NCBI RefSeq assembly: GCF_013141715.1 | Contig: NZ_WHOA01000030.1 | Span: 62,001-126,000, forward strand | Direction of reading: 5' to 3' | DNA length: 64,000 nt | Origin: Paenibacillus phytorum | GTDB taxonomy: Bacteria; Bacillota; Bacilli; Paenibacillales; NBRC-103111 | Shown: piece by piece, positions 24,547 through 33,642 of the stretch | How the letters are laid out: each line of letters starts with the position of its first letter | Numbering within the stretch: position 1 is the first letter of the stretch | Position numbers and translations under genes: made by a program | Notes under the pieces: generated by a model | What the model was told of the DNA's origin: nothing | The model's database searches: none | Seen by the model: only the letters and a program-made list of their open reading frames with translations

Positions 24547-25479
24547 TTACGGCACAGACTGACCTACATTGGTTCCAGCTTGTATTTCCTCTGGCAGATC
24601 ATCAGATGCACTCGGAACATGCCGCGGCTTATAATTAATGACATCAGAAGACGAAATACTTACGTAGACCCGGCCAGGTAAGGCCTGAGCCCTTATCAAG
24701 ATAGGTTGATTGTAGTTGTTCTTAAAACTGAAGTCAGGACCTCCCCAATTCACCGTAGCATCCCTACCTGGCGGAACATAGGGGACAGATCTGCTGTGCG
24801 AATATCTTTCTACAATTTGGAGACCAGCGCGATCCACCGCGTTAAATAAAGTAGAAGAAATTTGGCAAATGCCTCCGCCAATCCCTTCTGAGAATTCTCC
24901 CCTCACGATGATCTTTGCCGGCATATATCCCTTCCCACGCGTCCGAACGCCAACAACACGGTTGAAGGAGAACGTTTCATTCGGTTGAACGACATAATTG
25001 TTAATCGCTTGGGTGGCAAGTTTGATATTCGTATACCGATATTTATTATTCGAGTTAAAATAGGTCACATAATAACCAATGGGACGCACACGAATACTCG
25101 CTAGCAGCTCACTGTCTACTTTGGGATAAACAGATAACTGAGGCACTTCAAATTTCATCGGACCCTCTTGATAGTAATGCTCATAAAATTGCTCAACAAA
25201 AGCTTGACGATTCAGCCTTGCGCCTGCAATCTCCTTCACGATTCTTCCCTCATCATTAATGGTAGCATTAATCGGTTTGCGATACATATTCTTATCGATC
25301 ATGTCCGTAAGCCGATCTAATCGTTCTTTATCAACGATCGGTATATCAAGAAGATTGACCGTGTACGATTCCCGCTGCACATTTGCTATGCTATGACCCA
25401 TATTGTCATTCGTTATTCGAAATGGCACTTCACTTTGCTGCGCAAGAAGCAGCAAACCCATTATCCAACTATAACTCAT
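24547..25479 (-). CDS. VanW family protein (YoaR-like)
   Basis: Predicted membrane-anchored exported protein of 310 residues. An N-terminal hydrophobic segment (MSYSWIMGLLLLAQQ) is short and may be an anchor or uncleaved signal. Residues about 60-150 resemble the peptidoglycan-binding-4 domain that precedes VanW in many Firmicutes proteins. The VanW domain follows, with NETFSFNRVVGVRTRGKGY, EGIGGGICQISSTLFNAV and the conserved SHSRSVPYVPPGRDATVNWG. The ATG at 25479 has GGAGGGGGTGAT about eight bases upstream; the longer frame to 25581 lacks a site. VanW has no known catalytic activity. Monocistronic. Confidence 0.85.
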   Translation of the reverse strand: MSYSWIMGLLLLAQQSEVPFRITNDNMGHSIANVQRESYTVNLLDIPIVDKERLDRLTDMIDKNMYRKPINATINDEGRIVKEIAGARLNRQAFVEQFYEHYYQEGPMKFEVPQLSVYPKVDSELLASIRVRPIGYYVTYFNSNNKYRYTNIKLATQAINNYVVQPNETFSFNRVVGVRTRGKGYMPAKIIVRGEFSEGIGGGICQISSTLFNAVDRAGLQIVERYSHSRSVPYVPPGRDATVNWGGPDFSFKNNYNQPILIRAQALPGRVYVSISSSDVINYKPRHVPSASDDLPEEIQAGTNVGQSVP

Positions 25480-25627
25480 TAAAGCTATCACCCCCTCCTC
25501 TAGTGTAAACAATTGAAATGATTCCATACTATGCAAGGATAAACGACTCCGTCGTCCTCCTGGGACGAGCGCGTTTGTCAAGGTAGATGCGAAGCAAAAG
25601 TATAAAACTTATACTTTCTTATCTACT

Positions 25628-25668
25628 AAAAAAGGACCAGCCAACATCCATGGATGTCAGACCGATCC
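25628..25668 (-). terminator. Terminator of the PhyH-family gene
   Basis: On the minus strand GGATCGGTCTGACATCC pairs with GGATGTTGGCTGGTCC, allowing G-U pairs, followed by UUUUUU. It lies about 20 bases from the stop codon at 25688. Confidence 0.7.
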
Positions 25669-25687
25669 CTTATGACTAGATGAAAGA

Positions 25688-26497
25688 TTAGTGAGGATAA
25701 ACCGCTTGGAACTCTTCGCCGCACGGCCCCCCATTTGGGTTGACCTCTAAATCAACGGTCGTTCCATTCTGACGATACAAAGGGCGATAATGATCGCTAA
25801 TATGGGTTGCCGATTGGTTCGCATAATGACAAATGAACGCTCGGCGGAATCGGTCCTTCGTTTTATTTCGATAAGAGCCATGGATAAGATTCCCGTTAAA
25901 AAAGAGAACGTCGCCTCGCTGCATGATGACAGGAATCGCTTTTTCATCTTTCGGCGGCTTCACGTAGTGAGTCGTAAATGATTCTTTGTCATCCGCGATG
26001 TCTGGACAGGCAATTTCGAATGTATTCGTTTTGGGCACAACGAGTAAGCCACCGTTCTCATCATCTGCAGCATCTATGGCCGTCCAAGCTGCTATGCAAT
26101 TACCAGGTTCGACCTGCAGATAGAAATTATCCTGATGAAGCGCTTGGCCGCGAGAGCCCGGCGGCTTGTAATAAAACATGCTTTGCGCAGCTAGCGCCTC
26201 TTCGTCATACAAATCTGCTAATACATCCATAACCGGCTGGTGCAGCATATATTTCTTTGCCGTCTCATTAAAGCGGTGCGGATGCATGACTCGCGGATAT
26301 CTTTTTAACGGATCTGATCCATCCGCTTGTAAATCCGGTTCAAATAAGCCTGGTACCGTTTGATGACTAATCTCTTCAAAAGTATCATCGATTTCGGTCA
26401 AATTTTGCTCCGAAAACAATCCTTTTACAATTAAATAACCTTCCGATTCGAATTGCAGTTTTTGTTCATTTGAAAGCTTAAGCATCGTCCGTGACAT
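25688..26497 (-). CDS. Phytanoyl-CoA dioxygenase (PhyH) family oxygenase
   Basis: Fe(II)/2-oxoglutarate-dependent oxygenase of 269 residues with a double-stranded beta-helix. Iron ligands are visible: H and D in ALHQDNFYLQ and the distal H in NGNLIHGSYRNKTKDRFRRA, where the second Arg probably binds 2-oxoglutarate. The opening LSNEQKLQFESEGYLIVKGL is typical. I start at 26497, six bases after GGAGGGG; the longer frame to 26566 reads through that site. The divergent AraC-type gene at 26666 probably regulates it. Bacterial members hydroxylate varied small molecules, so the substrate is unknown. Confidence 0.88.
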   Translation of the reverse strand: MSRTMLKLSNEQKLQFESEGYLIVKGLFSEQNLTEIDDTFEEISHQTVPGLFEPDLQADGSDPLKRYPRVMHPHRFNETAKKYMLHQPVMDVLADLYDEEALAAQSMFYYKPPGSRGQALHQDNFYLQVEPGNCIAAWTAIDAADDENGGLLVVPKTNTFEIACPDIADDKESFTTHYVKPPKDEKAIPVIMQRGDVLFFNGNLIHGSYRNKTKDRFRRAFICHYANQSATHISDHYRPLYRQNGTTVDLEVNPNGGPCGEEFQAVYPH

Positions 26498-26665
26498 GTT
26501 GGTCCCCTCCATGAGTAAGTTAGGATTGTGTTCCCTTATGACATAATCATATCGAAAGCCCCACAAACATTGAAGTAAGGATGATGCTAATTACTCATAC
26601 AATCCTGCTATTTCCTGATATACTTGTAGTAAATTGCTGCAGATGACGAAAGGGACCACAGGGCC

Positions 26666-27439
26666 ATGATATTCGATGATTTCACCTTTTTATCCGGACA
26701 TTTTATAGAGCAAGATACGTATGTAACCAAGCGGCCCCAAGGACGAAGCGATTGGCTTCTTACTTTCACGCTCGAAGGTGAAGGTTACTTTATCAATTCA
26801 GGGAATGAACGAATCTGCAGGCCGGGGGACCTCACCCTGCTGAAGCCAGGAACACCGCAGCACTACGGTACGAAAAAAGACCATACCTGGCAGTTTGTCT
26901 GGGTACACTTTCCTTCGATCTTCACAGAAACCAATCTGCTGCCGGATGAAGAGCAGCTTATCCTTACCATCGAAAGTGAGTCGATTCGCGAACGCATCCA
27001 CCGAGCTTTCACACGCATGCTGGAGGATTCCAGAGAGCGCGGTGAATATTGGTTCGAATTGTGCAGCAGCTCTTTGCGGGAAATCCTCCTAATCATGGCT
27101 CAGAAAACAAACACAAAAGTTGATGCACGAATCGAGGAGGTTCTCCACCTGTTGTCCCAACAGATGCGTCAACCTATTCGGATTGAGGATTTGGCTCAGA
27201 CTGTCGGGCTCTCTCCTTCGAGACTGTCCCATCTTTTCAAAGCCAGTACAGGGTATTCCATTATCGATACGCTCAATCGGATGCGGATACAACAAGCCGT
27301 GCTAATGCTAGAACATACCGGACGGAGCGCTTCGGAAGTTTGTTATGATGTTGGTTTTCAAAACTATAATCACTTCACCAATCAATTCCGCAAATGGTAT
27401 GGCATGAACCCAAGTACATTCATGAAAGAACGACGGTAA
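26666..27439 (+). CDS. AraC family transcriptional regulator
   Basis: Regulator of 257 residues. The N-terminal cupin-like sensor (about 1-130) contains RSDWLLTFTLEGEGYFINSG and CRPGDLTLLKPGTPQHYG, as in arabinose-sensing AraC proteins. The C-terminal pair of helix-turn-helices (about 160-255) contains IEDLAQTVGLSPSRLSHLFK and GRSASEVCYDVGFQNYNHFT. The ribosome binding site is weak. It lies divergent from the PhyH gene (169 bases apart) and 69 bases before an aminopeptidase gene. Regulation of PhyH is the best guess from orientation. Confidence 0.87.
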   Translation: MIFDDFTFLSGHFIEQDTYVTKRPQGRSDWLLTFTLEGEGYFINSGNERICRPGDLTLLKPGTPQHYGTKKDHTWQFVWVHFPSIFTETNLLPDEEQLILTIESESIRERIHRAFTRMLEDSRERGEYWFELCSSSLREILLIMAQKTNTKVDARIEEVLHLLSQQMRQPIRIEDLAQTVGLSPSRLSHLFKASTGYSIIDTLNRMRIQQAVLMLEHTGRSASEVCYDVGFQNYNHFTNQFRKWYGMNPSTFMKERR

Positions 27440-27508
27440 AATTTATTTGACAGTTGACTCTTGGCAGGATAAACTGCAAGCAAGATTAGAAAAAAGAGGA
27501 GGATTCCT

Positions 27509-28741
27509 ATGACTTTTGAAAGTAATCTTGATAAATATGCGGAGCTAACCGTCCGCGTCGCTGTGAACATTCAATCCGGCCAATCACTTTGGATTAACGC
27601 ACCCATTCATCATCCCGAGTTCGTTCGACTTATTGCCCGTAAAGCTTATCAAGCTGGAGCTAAACACGTACATATTGAATGGCAGGATGCAATCTGCACA
27701 CAAATCAAATATACCTACGCGCCTGATGAAGCGTTTCATGAATATCCATCATGGAGAGCGCAAGCGCTCGATGAGCTAGCCGATAATAACGGCGCCTATT
27801 TATTGATCGATGCCGATGATCCTGAATTGCTGAAGGATATCGATCCATCTCGCATTTCCGCAAATTCCAAAGCCGCAGGCGCGAAATTAGTGAAATGGAG
27901 AGAAAGCATGTCCTCCTATCAGATGACATGGTCGATTATCGCGGCACCTTCTTCTGCTTGGGCGAAGAAAGTGTTTCCTCATTTGGAAGAGGAAGCCGCG
28001 ATCAGCGCCCTATGGGACGCCATTTTCAAAGCGACACGCGTAGATCAAGAAAATCCAATCCAGACTTGGGTCGATCACAACGCGACACTTCGGAGCAAAA
28101 GAGAACAGCTTAACGAGAAGCAATTTCGTAAGATCCATTACCGTGCCCCAGGCACTGAACTATCTGTCGAGCTTCCTGCCAACCATATTTGGCGAGGCGG
28201 TTCCGCCACCAATGAGACGGGAGGCTTCGATTTCAACCCGAATATCCCGACAGAGGAAGTCTTTATTTCTCCTCATCGAATGGGTACTCATGGCACAGTG
28301 CGCAGCACGAAACCGTTGAGTTATCAAGGTAATTTGATCAACAATTTCTCCATCACCTTCGATAATGGACGTGTTGTTGACTACACGGCTGAACAAGGCT
28401 TCGAGTCTCTAAAAGCCATGATCGAAATGGATGAAGGAGCACATTATCTGGGTGAAATCGCACTTGTGCCGCACGAATCACCAATTTCGAACTCCAACCT
28501 AATCTTCTTTAATACCTTGTATGATGAGAACGCCTCAAATCACTTGGCACTCGGAAGAGCCTTTCCCACATGTATTGAGGGCGGAACTTCGATGTCCAAG
28601 GAGGAGCAAGAAAGCGCCGGCCTTAACAACAGTCTGATTCACGTGGACTTTATGATCGGCTCTGCCGAAATGGATATTGACGGCGAACATGCAGACGGCA
28701 CGATTGAACCCATTTTCCGCAAGGGGAATTGGGCATTCTAG
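27509..28741 (+). CDS. M29 family aminopeptidase
   Basis: Cytoplasmic leucyl/general aminopeptidase of 410 residues (AmpS, AmpT and B. subtilis AmpS group) that trims N-terminal residues from peptides with two metal ions. Expected metal-binding positions are visible: E in NIPTEEVFISPHRMGTHG, E in EMDEGAHYLGEIALV, H in NASNHLALGRAFP and D in IHVDFMIGSAEMDI. Opening NLDKYAELTVRVAVNIQSGQ is typical. AGGAGG lies seven bases before the ATG. It has its own terminator and converges with ileS. No special role is suggested by the neighbours. Confidence 0.93.
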   Translation: MTFESNLDKYAELTVRVAVNIQSGQSLWINAPIHHPEFVRLIARKAYQAGAKHVHIEWQDAICTQIKYTYAPDEAFHEYPSWRAQALDELADNNGAYLLIDADDPELLKDIDPSRISANSKAAGAKLVKWRESMSSYQMTWSIIAAPSSAWAKKVFPHLEEEAAISALWDAIFKATRVDQENPIQTWVDHNATLRSKREQLNEKQFRKIHYRAPGTELSVELPANHIWRGGSATNETGGFDFNPNIPTEEVFISPHRMGTHGTVRSTKPLSYQGNLINNFSITFDNGRVVDYTAEQGFESLKAMIEMDEGAHYLGEIALVPHESPISNSNLIFFNTLYDENASNHLALGRAFPTCIEGGTSMSKEEQESAGLNNSLIHVDFMIGSAEMDIDGEHADGTIEPIFRKGNWAF

Positions 28742-28749
28742 AAATTAAT

Positions 28750-28802
28750 AAGGGTAGTACTGAGAGTCATGATAACCATGTCTCTAAGTGCTACCCTTTT
28801 TT
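28750..28802 (+). terminator. Terminator of the aminopeptidase gene
   Basis: AAGGGTAGTACTGAGAGTCATG pairs, with one mismatch pair, with its complement on the far side (positions 28750-28771 with 28778-28798) around a short ATAAC loop, followed by TTTTTT. It lies nine bases after the stop codon. The A-run on the other side is short, so it is mainly a plus-strand terminator. Confidence 0.85.
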
Positions 28803-28805
28803 CAG

Positions 28806-31800
28806 TTATTCTATAAGCAGGCGTAAATTGTTGTCCCCAATCAAGATGGATTCCATTTTTTCTTCCTTAGCGAATCTTACACTGGAAAGCAGTACATTCT
28901 CTTGCAGAACATGATCAAAACGCTCCAACGCTTCTTTCAACGTCGAATTGACATCGAGAACAAGATCGACTCGTTTATCAATAGGCAGCTCCAGCTTTTT
29001 ACGATAATCCTGAATTGCACGTATGATTTCTCGTACAAGACCCTCCTGCTCCAATTCTTCCGTTATTGATGTGTTTAAAGCTACCGTGATCTGGTTACTG
29101 GAAGCAGAAGCAAACCCTTCTTTGGCTTGTTTTTCCACAAGCATCTCATCGAGTGTGATATGAAGTTCCTCTCCGTCGATCGTTACTTCAAGAAAACCAC
29201 TATCGACCGCTTGCTTGGTATCTGAAGTAGACAATTGTTTAAAGTGGTTTTGCAGAGGGCCAACGAATTTGCCATACTTTTTCCCGGCCACCTTAAGATT
29301 CAGCTTCATTTTGAAGTCAACAAAGCCGCTGTCACTTTGTTCTACACGGATTCCTTTAATGTTTATTTCGTCTTTAATGATTTCCTCAAAACGACTTAGG
29401 TCGAAATTGCTATCGAGCGAAACGATCAACTCGGAGAGAGGCTGGCGTGTCTTGATACCTGTATCATTCCGAATATTTCGAGCCAACTCAACGATCTGCC
29501 GTGCGGTTTCCATGTCACTCTCGAGCGTTAAGTCGATGGCTGAATGAATCACACTTGGATAATCAGCCAGATGAACGCTGCCTTCTCCTCCGAGGTTACC
29601 GTAAATGTCCTCGGCAATGAGCGGCGCATACGGCGCTATCATCCGCGAGAGTGTCAGCAGCACTTCACGCAGTGTCTGATACGCTGAGACTTTATCAACG
29701 GTCATTTCACTGCCCCAGAAACGGTCGCGAGAGCGACGGATGTACCAGTTACTCAACTCGTCGACAAAACTTTCGATTTGCTTCGCTGGGTTTAAGAAGT
29801 CGTTAATCTCCAAGCCCTTACCTACATTTTGCAGTGTGCTGTTTAGTCTTGATAATATCCAGCGATCCAATTCGTTCGTATGCTTGTGAGCCGGATGATC
29901 CTCGTGCTTATATTGGTCAATCGTTGCATATAACGCATAAAAAGCGTGTGTGTTATTGATCGTATCGACCACTTTGGATTTCGCTTCGGCAACAATTTGC
30001 TTAGAGAAGCGCTTGCTGTTCCAAGGTGCGCTGTCTGACAGCAGGGCCCATCGAAACGCATCCGTACCAAATTCATCTATGATTTCCCATGGATCGATGC
30101 CGTTTCCTTTGCTTTTAGACATTTTTTGTCCGTTCTCATCCAATACATGTCCGGTAGAAAGAACGGCTTTGTAAGGCGATTTGCCGTTATACAACGTTGA
30201 AACAGCAAGTAGACTGAAGAACCAGCCCCTTGTTTGGTCAATCCCTTCGCAGATCATATCCGCGGGATACTGCTCATTGAACAACGTCTCATCCCCGAAT
30301 GGATGATGATACTGCGCAAAAGGCATAGAACCGCTATCGAACCAGACGTCGATCACCTCAGGGGTTCTTTCCATGATGCCTCCACAAGAGCAGCGCAGTT
30401 TCACTTCATCGATGTAAGGCTTATGCAGCTCCAAGCTTTCGTCAATTGGCGTTATTGATTTTTCCCGCAAATCTTTGTGGCTTCCCGGTGCATATTCCGT
30501 TCCGCAATCCCCACATAACCAAACGTTCAGCGGGGTACCCCAATAACGATTACGGCTGATGTTCCAATCGACAAGCTCTTCAAGGAACTTACCGAAGCGC
30601 CCTTCGCGGATGTGGGAGGGATACCAGTCGACTTTACTGTTGTTCTCAATCAATTGCTCTTTAATTGCGGTCGTTTTGATAAACCAGCTCTCCATCGCAT
30701 AATAGAGCAGCGGGGATTTACAGCGCCAGCAGAAAGGGTAACTATGCTCATAGCGCTCTTTGGAAAATAGCAGGCTGCGTTCAGACAAGTGTTTCACGAT
30801 ATCGACGTCACAATCTTTGACGAAGCGTCCAGCGAAGTCTGTGATCTGATCATTGTAACGTCCTGCCAAGTTCACTACATTCACAAAATCCAGTTCGTGT
30901 CGGCGAGCAGTTCGGTAATCATCTTCACCATGCGCAGGAGCAATATGGACGATACCCGTACCACTCGTATCCATGACATAGTCAGCATCTACGACGATAT
31001 GTCCTTTGGTTGGGCTAATATAGCCGAAAGGAGGCTCGTAGGCGGTGCCGACGAATTCCAATCCTTTATGCACAGATAAAACTTCGTAGTCTTGTTTGAA
31101 TACTTTTTCCGCGAGATTTTTCGCAACGATATAAACTTCGCCTTTTTGTTTCACTTTGACATAATCTATGTCTTTATTTACTGCCAACGCTACATTCGCA
31201 GGTAGAGTCCATGGGGTCGTCGTCCAAGCCAGAAAGATTTCGCTCGCGTTTTTACTCTTGAATTTCACAGTGGCACTTAAATCTTTCACGTCTTCATAGC
31301 CTTGCGCAACCTCGTGAGAACTGAGTGTTGTTTGGCAGTCGGGACAATAAGGGCTTACACGGTGCCCCTTGTATAATAGTCCTTTGTTATGGATATTGGA
31401 TAAAATATGCCAAACACTCTCGATATAACCGTTATTGAGCGTAACATAGGGGTTATCCATATCCGTCCAGTAGGCGATAGCTTCCGTCAGTTCACGCCAT
31501 TGCTTTTCATATTCAAATACGCTGCTTTTGCATTTCTCAACAAATTCGGCTACGCCGTATTTTTCAATCTCTTGTTTTCCCGAGATACCAAGCTGCTTCT
31601 GCACGCCAAGCTCGACGGGCAATCCATGCGTGTCCCAACCAGCTTTGCGGATGACTTGGTACCCAGACATGGTTTTATAGCGGCAGATAAAATCTTTCAC
31701 AACACGACCAAGCACGTGTCCGATATGGGGTGATCCGTTTGCCGTCGGCGGTCCTTCGTAAAAGACGAAGTTCGCTTTACCTTTGCGGTTTTCAATCGAC

Positions 31801-31886
31801 TTGCGGAACGTACCATTCAATCTCCATTGCTCTAAAATGCGCAGTTCGCGGATTCTCGCTTTTTCTTTCACATCAATTTTTCTCAT
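28806..31886 (-). CDS. ileS: Isoleucyl-tRNA synthetase, eukaryote-like type (IleS2)
   Basis: Class I aminoacyl-tRNA synthetase of 1026 residues charging tRNA-Ile. The HIGH signature is canonical (GSPHIGH, residues 52-58), and KMSKSKGNGIDPW lies near residue 600. The editing domain lies between, with zinc-type cysteines in CPDCQTTLSSHEV and CWRCKSPLLYY. GWDTHGLPVELGVQKQLGIS and the long C-terminus without the usual bacterial terminal zinc finger identify the eukaryote-like type 2, which in other bacteria tolerates mupirocin. GAGGAGTGTGAG precedes the ATG. A T-box leader lies upstream. Many Firmicutes with this type also keep an IleS1; whether that holds here cannot be seen. Confidence 0.95.
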   Translation of the reverse strand: MRKIDVKEKARIRELRILEQWRLNGTFRKSIENRKGKANFVFYEGPPTANGSPHIGHVLGRVVKDFICRYKTMSGYQVIRKAGWDTHGLPVELGVQKQLGISGKQEIEKYGVAEFVEKCKSSVFEYEKQWRELTEAIAYWTDMDNPYVTLNNGYIESVWHILSNIHNKGLLYKGHRVSPYCPDCQTTLSSHEVAQGYEDVKDLSATVKFKSKNASEIFLAWTTTPWTLPANVALAVNKDIDYVKVKQKGEVYIVAKNLAEKVFKQDYEVLSVHKGLEFVGTAYEPPFGYISPTKGHIVVDADYVMDTSGTGIVHIAPAHGEDDYRTARRHELDFVNVVNLAGRYNDQITDFAGRFVKDCDVDIVKHLSERSLLFSKERYEHSYPFCWRCKSPLLYYAMESWFIKTTAIKEQLIENNSKVDWYPSHIREGRFGKFLEELVDWNISRNRYWGTPLNVWLCGDCGTEYAPGSHKDLREKSITPIDESLELHKPYIDEVKLRCSCGGIMERTPEVIDVWFDSGSMPFAQYHHPFGDETLFNEQYPADMICEGIDQTRGWFFSLLAVSTLYNGKSPYKAVLSTGHVLDENGQKMSKSKGNGIDPWEIIDEFGTDAFRWALLSDSAPWNSKRFSKQIVAEAKSKVVDTINNTHAFYALYATIDQYKHEDHPAHKHTNELDRWILSRLNSTLQNVGKGLEINDFLNPAKQIESFVDELSNWYIRRSRDRFWGSEMTVDKVSAYQTLREVLLTLSRMIAPYAPLIAEDIYGNLGGEGSVHLADYPSVIHSAIDLTLESDMETARQIVELARNIRNDTGIKTRQPLSELIVSLDSNFDLSRFEEIIKDEINIKGIRVEQSDSGFVDFKMKLNLKVAGKKYGKFVGPLQNHFKQLSTSDTKQAVDSGFLEVTIDGEELHITLDEMLVEKQAKEGFASASSNQITVALNTSITEELEQEGLVREIIRAIQDYRKKLELPIDKRVDLVLDVNSTLKEALERFDHVLQENVLLSSVRFAKEEKMESILIGDNNLRLLIE

Positions 31887-31956
31887 GTGTAACTCACACT
31901 CCTCTAATAAAATGATTGGGGCTTATCGTGAAAATTTGTTGTAAAAAAACAAAAAA

Positions 31957-32220
31957 ATCCCGTCCCGTAAGGGACGAGATTACATCTCGCGATACCACCC
32001 TAGTTCCATAACGATCATAAGGATATGATCATTATAGCTCTCGTTCTACGTACTATCATACGCGGCCCTTGTAACGGCGGGATCCCGGGTCAGCTTACTA
32101 AAATTCCTTCAGCTTTCCTTCTCAGAGGGGATTTTCGGCTAAGTCTTGAATGTTGGCTTTCAGCTCTAGGCCAACTCTCTGGAAATCAAGGGGATTAGCG
32201 TACTCGTTCTCGTCAATGAA
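31957..32220 (-). promoter_or_regulatory. T-box riboswitch of ileS
   Basis: tRNA-sensing leader that reads uncharged tRNA-Ile and prevents termination. The T-box core AGGGTGGTATCGCGAGA (minus strand, rc of about 31984-32001) is followed by the terminator ATCTCGTCCC-TTAC-GGGACGGGAT and a U-run (31951-31981). Upstream, CAGAGAGTTGG and GAAAGCCAAC form the distal stem I loops, and the AGTA box of the specifier loop is at about 32203. Behind the TTAGC arm that pairs with GCTAA an ATC triplet (32132-32130) could be the isoleucine specifier, but GAAAATCC allows other readings, so I do not claim it firmly. Confidence 0.9.
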
Positions 32221-32251
32221 TTTACATGAATTAAAAACAATCAGTTAATTC

Positions 32252-32280
32252 ATTTTCACATCAACTTCATTGAATGTCAA
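32252..32280 (-). promoter_or_regulatory. Putative promoter of the ileS T-box leader
   Basis: Minus-strand TTGACA (32280-32275, perfect) and GAAAAT (32257-32252, four of six) are separated by 17 bases. The start site would be near 32245, about 25 bases before the first conserved T-box element. Confidence 0.5.
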
Positions 32281-32572
32281 GTTCACTTTTGTTATGTAAC
32301 ATCCATTATAGCTAGTTTCAGATCCTTCACCGAGCGTAGTACCATTGTCATATACTGGAGCATGAAGATCACGAAATGATGCGTCCTAACAGGCGGCAGC
32401 AATTGCCACAAGAACCAAATTAAAATCTCCAATTATGAGCTAGGTTATGATAACCTAATTACAAACGAGCTTTATTCGAAGCGTTCACTCCAATGAAAGC
32501 GATTAAAGGATGCCTCTTAAAGATTCGCAACGAGTTTCTTGTATCAAAGTCCAGACCAGAGGAGCTGATCGT

Positions 32573-33490
32573 ATGAGTACCAAACCGACTATTGCTGCGA
32601 TTACTGTGCCATTTGATCTTGGAGCAGGTCGACGCGGAGCCAGCAAAGGACCGAAAGCCATTTTACAAGCAGGGTTAATTCGAGGTCTACAGCAAATGGA
32701 TATTACAATCGATCATATCGCTGATATCCGTCTTCCGGATGATAAAGCGACTCCCTTGGCAGCTGAAGTTGATCAAACCAACCTTAAGTATTTGGCAGAG
32801 GTTCTCGAGGTAAATACACTTCTGGCTAAGCAAGTCTCTCAGGTCGTGGAACAAGGACGCTTTCCTCTCGTCATTGGCGGCGATCATAGTATAGCTATCG
32901 GGACTTTAGCTGGATTATCCGGCCATTATCAAAACTTGGGTGTCATTTGGATCGATGCTCATTCCGACCTAAACTCAGCCGATACAAGTCCATCCGGTAA
33001 TATTCATGGGATGTCATTGGCCGTCAGTCTAGGGATGGGGCATCCCTTATTGACCAGCATTATGGGCAGTCATGATAAAGTGAAAGCGGAGAATATCGTC
33101 CTGATTGCAGCAAGATCTCTCGACGAGGGCGAGAAGAAACTCATTCGCTCATTGGGAATCAAATGCTATACCATGTATGATATAGATCGCAAAGGAATGG
33201 CTTCCATTATGCAAGATGCCATTGACTATATAAGCAGTAAAACAGACGGCGTGCATCTTAGTTTTGACGTCGATTCATTGGATCCGATTGAAGCACCTGG
33301 AACAGGCACGATTGTAAAAGGTGGACTTCATTACCGCGAAGCTCACTTAGCTGTTGAGATGCTGCATGAAGCAGGCATTGTGACATCAGCCGAATTCGTT
33401 GAGGTGAATCCTCTTCTCGACGACAATAACAAAACATCCCAATTAGCCGTTGGCTTAATTAGCTCCTTGTTGGGCAAGCAGATTCTATAG
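32573..33490 (+). CDS. rocF: Arginase
   Basis: Binuclear manganese hydrolase of 305 residues splitting arginine to ornithine and urea. All ligand motifs are seen: GGDHSIAIG (about residue 97), WIDAHSDLNS, GNIHGMSLAVSLG and SFDVDSLDPIEAPGTGT, with the C-terminal EAHLAVEMLHEAG and ELVEVNP-like SAEFVEVNPLLD. The ATG at 32573 follows GAGGAG by about nine bases; the 21 residues upstream in frame are unlike the family. It has its own terminator. With rocD 3.3 kb downstream it gives arginine to glutamate semialdehyde. I find no clear SigL or AhrC/RocR site in front. Confidence 0.95.
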   Translation: MSTKPTIAAITVPFDLGAGRRGASKGPKAILQAGLIRGLQQMDITIDHIADIRLPDDKATPLAAEVDQTNLKYLAEVLEVNTLLAKQVSQVVEQGRFPLVIGGDHSIAIGTLAGLSGHYQNLGVIWIDAHSDLNSADTSPSGNIHGMSLAVSLGMGHPLLTSIMGSHDKVKAENIVLIAARSLDEGEKKLIRSLGIKCYTMYDIDRKGMASIMQDAIDYISSKTDGVHLSFDVDSLDPIEAPGTGTIVKGGLHYREAHLAVEMLHEAGIVTSAEFVEVNPLLDDNNKTSQLAVGLISSLLGKQIL

Positions 33491-33500
33491 ATTGAGACAA

Positions 33501-33546
33501 AAACCCGTTAGTCCCCGCTAACTGCGAGGATAACGGGTTATTTGCT
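33501..33546 (+). terminator. Terminator-like hairpin after rocF
   Basis: AACCCGTTA and TAACGGGTT pair around a loop that contains CCCCGC/GCGAGG. Only a broken T-run (TTATTTGCTT) follows. It lies 11 bases after the stop codon. Confidence 0.6.
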
Positions 33547-33642
33547 TGTTACAGGTAGTAAATAAATGTAAGATATAGACATAATCTTGGGTGGGGTGGC
33601 ATCACTCACTGCCAAATACATAGACCAAGTGTGGAGCCTACA

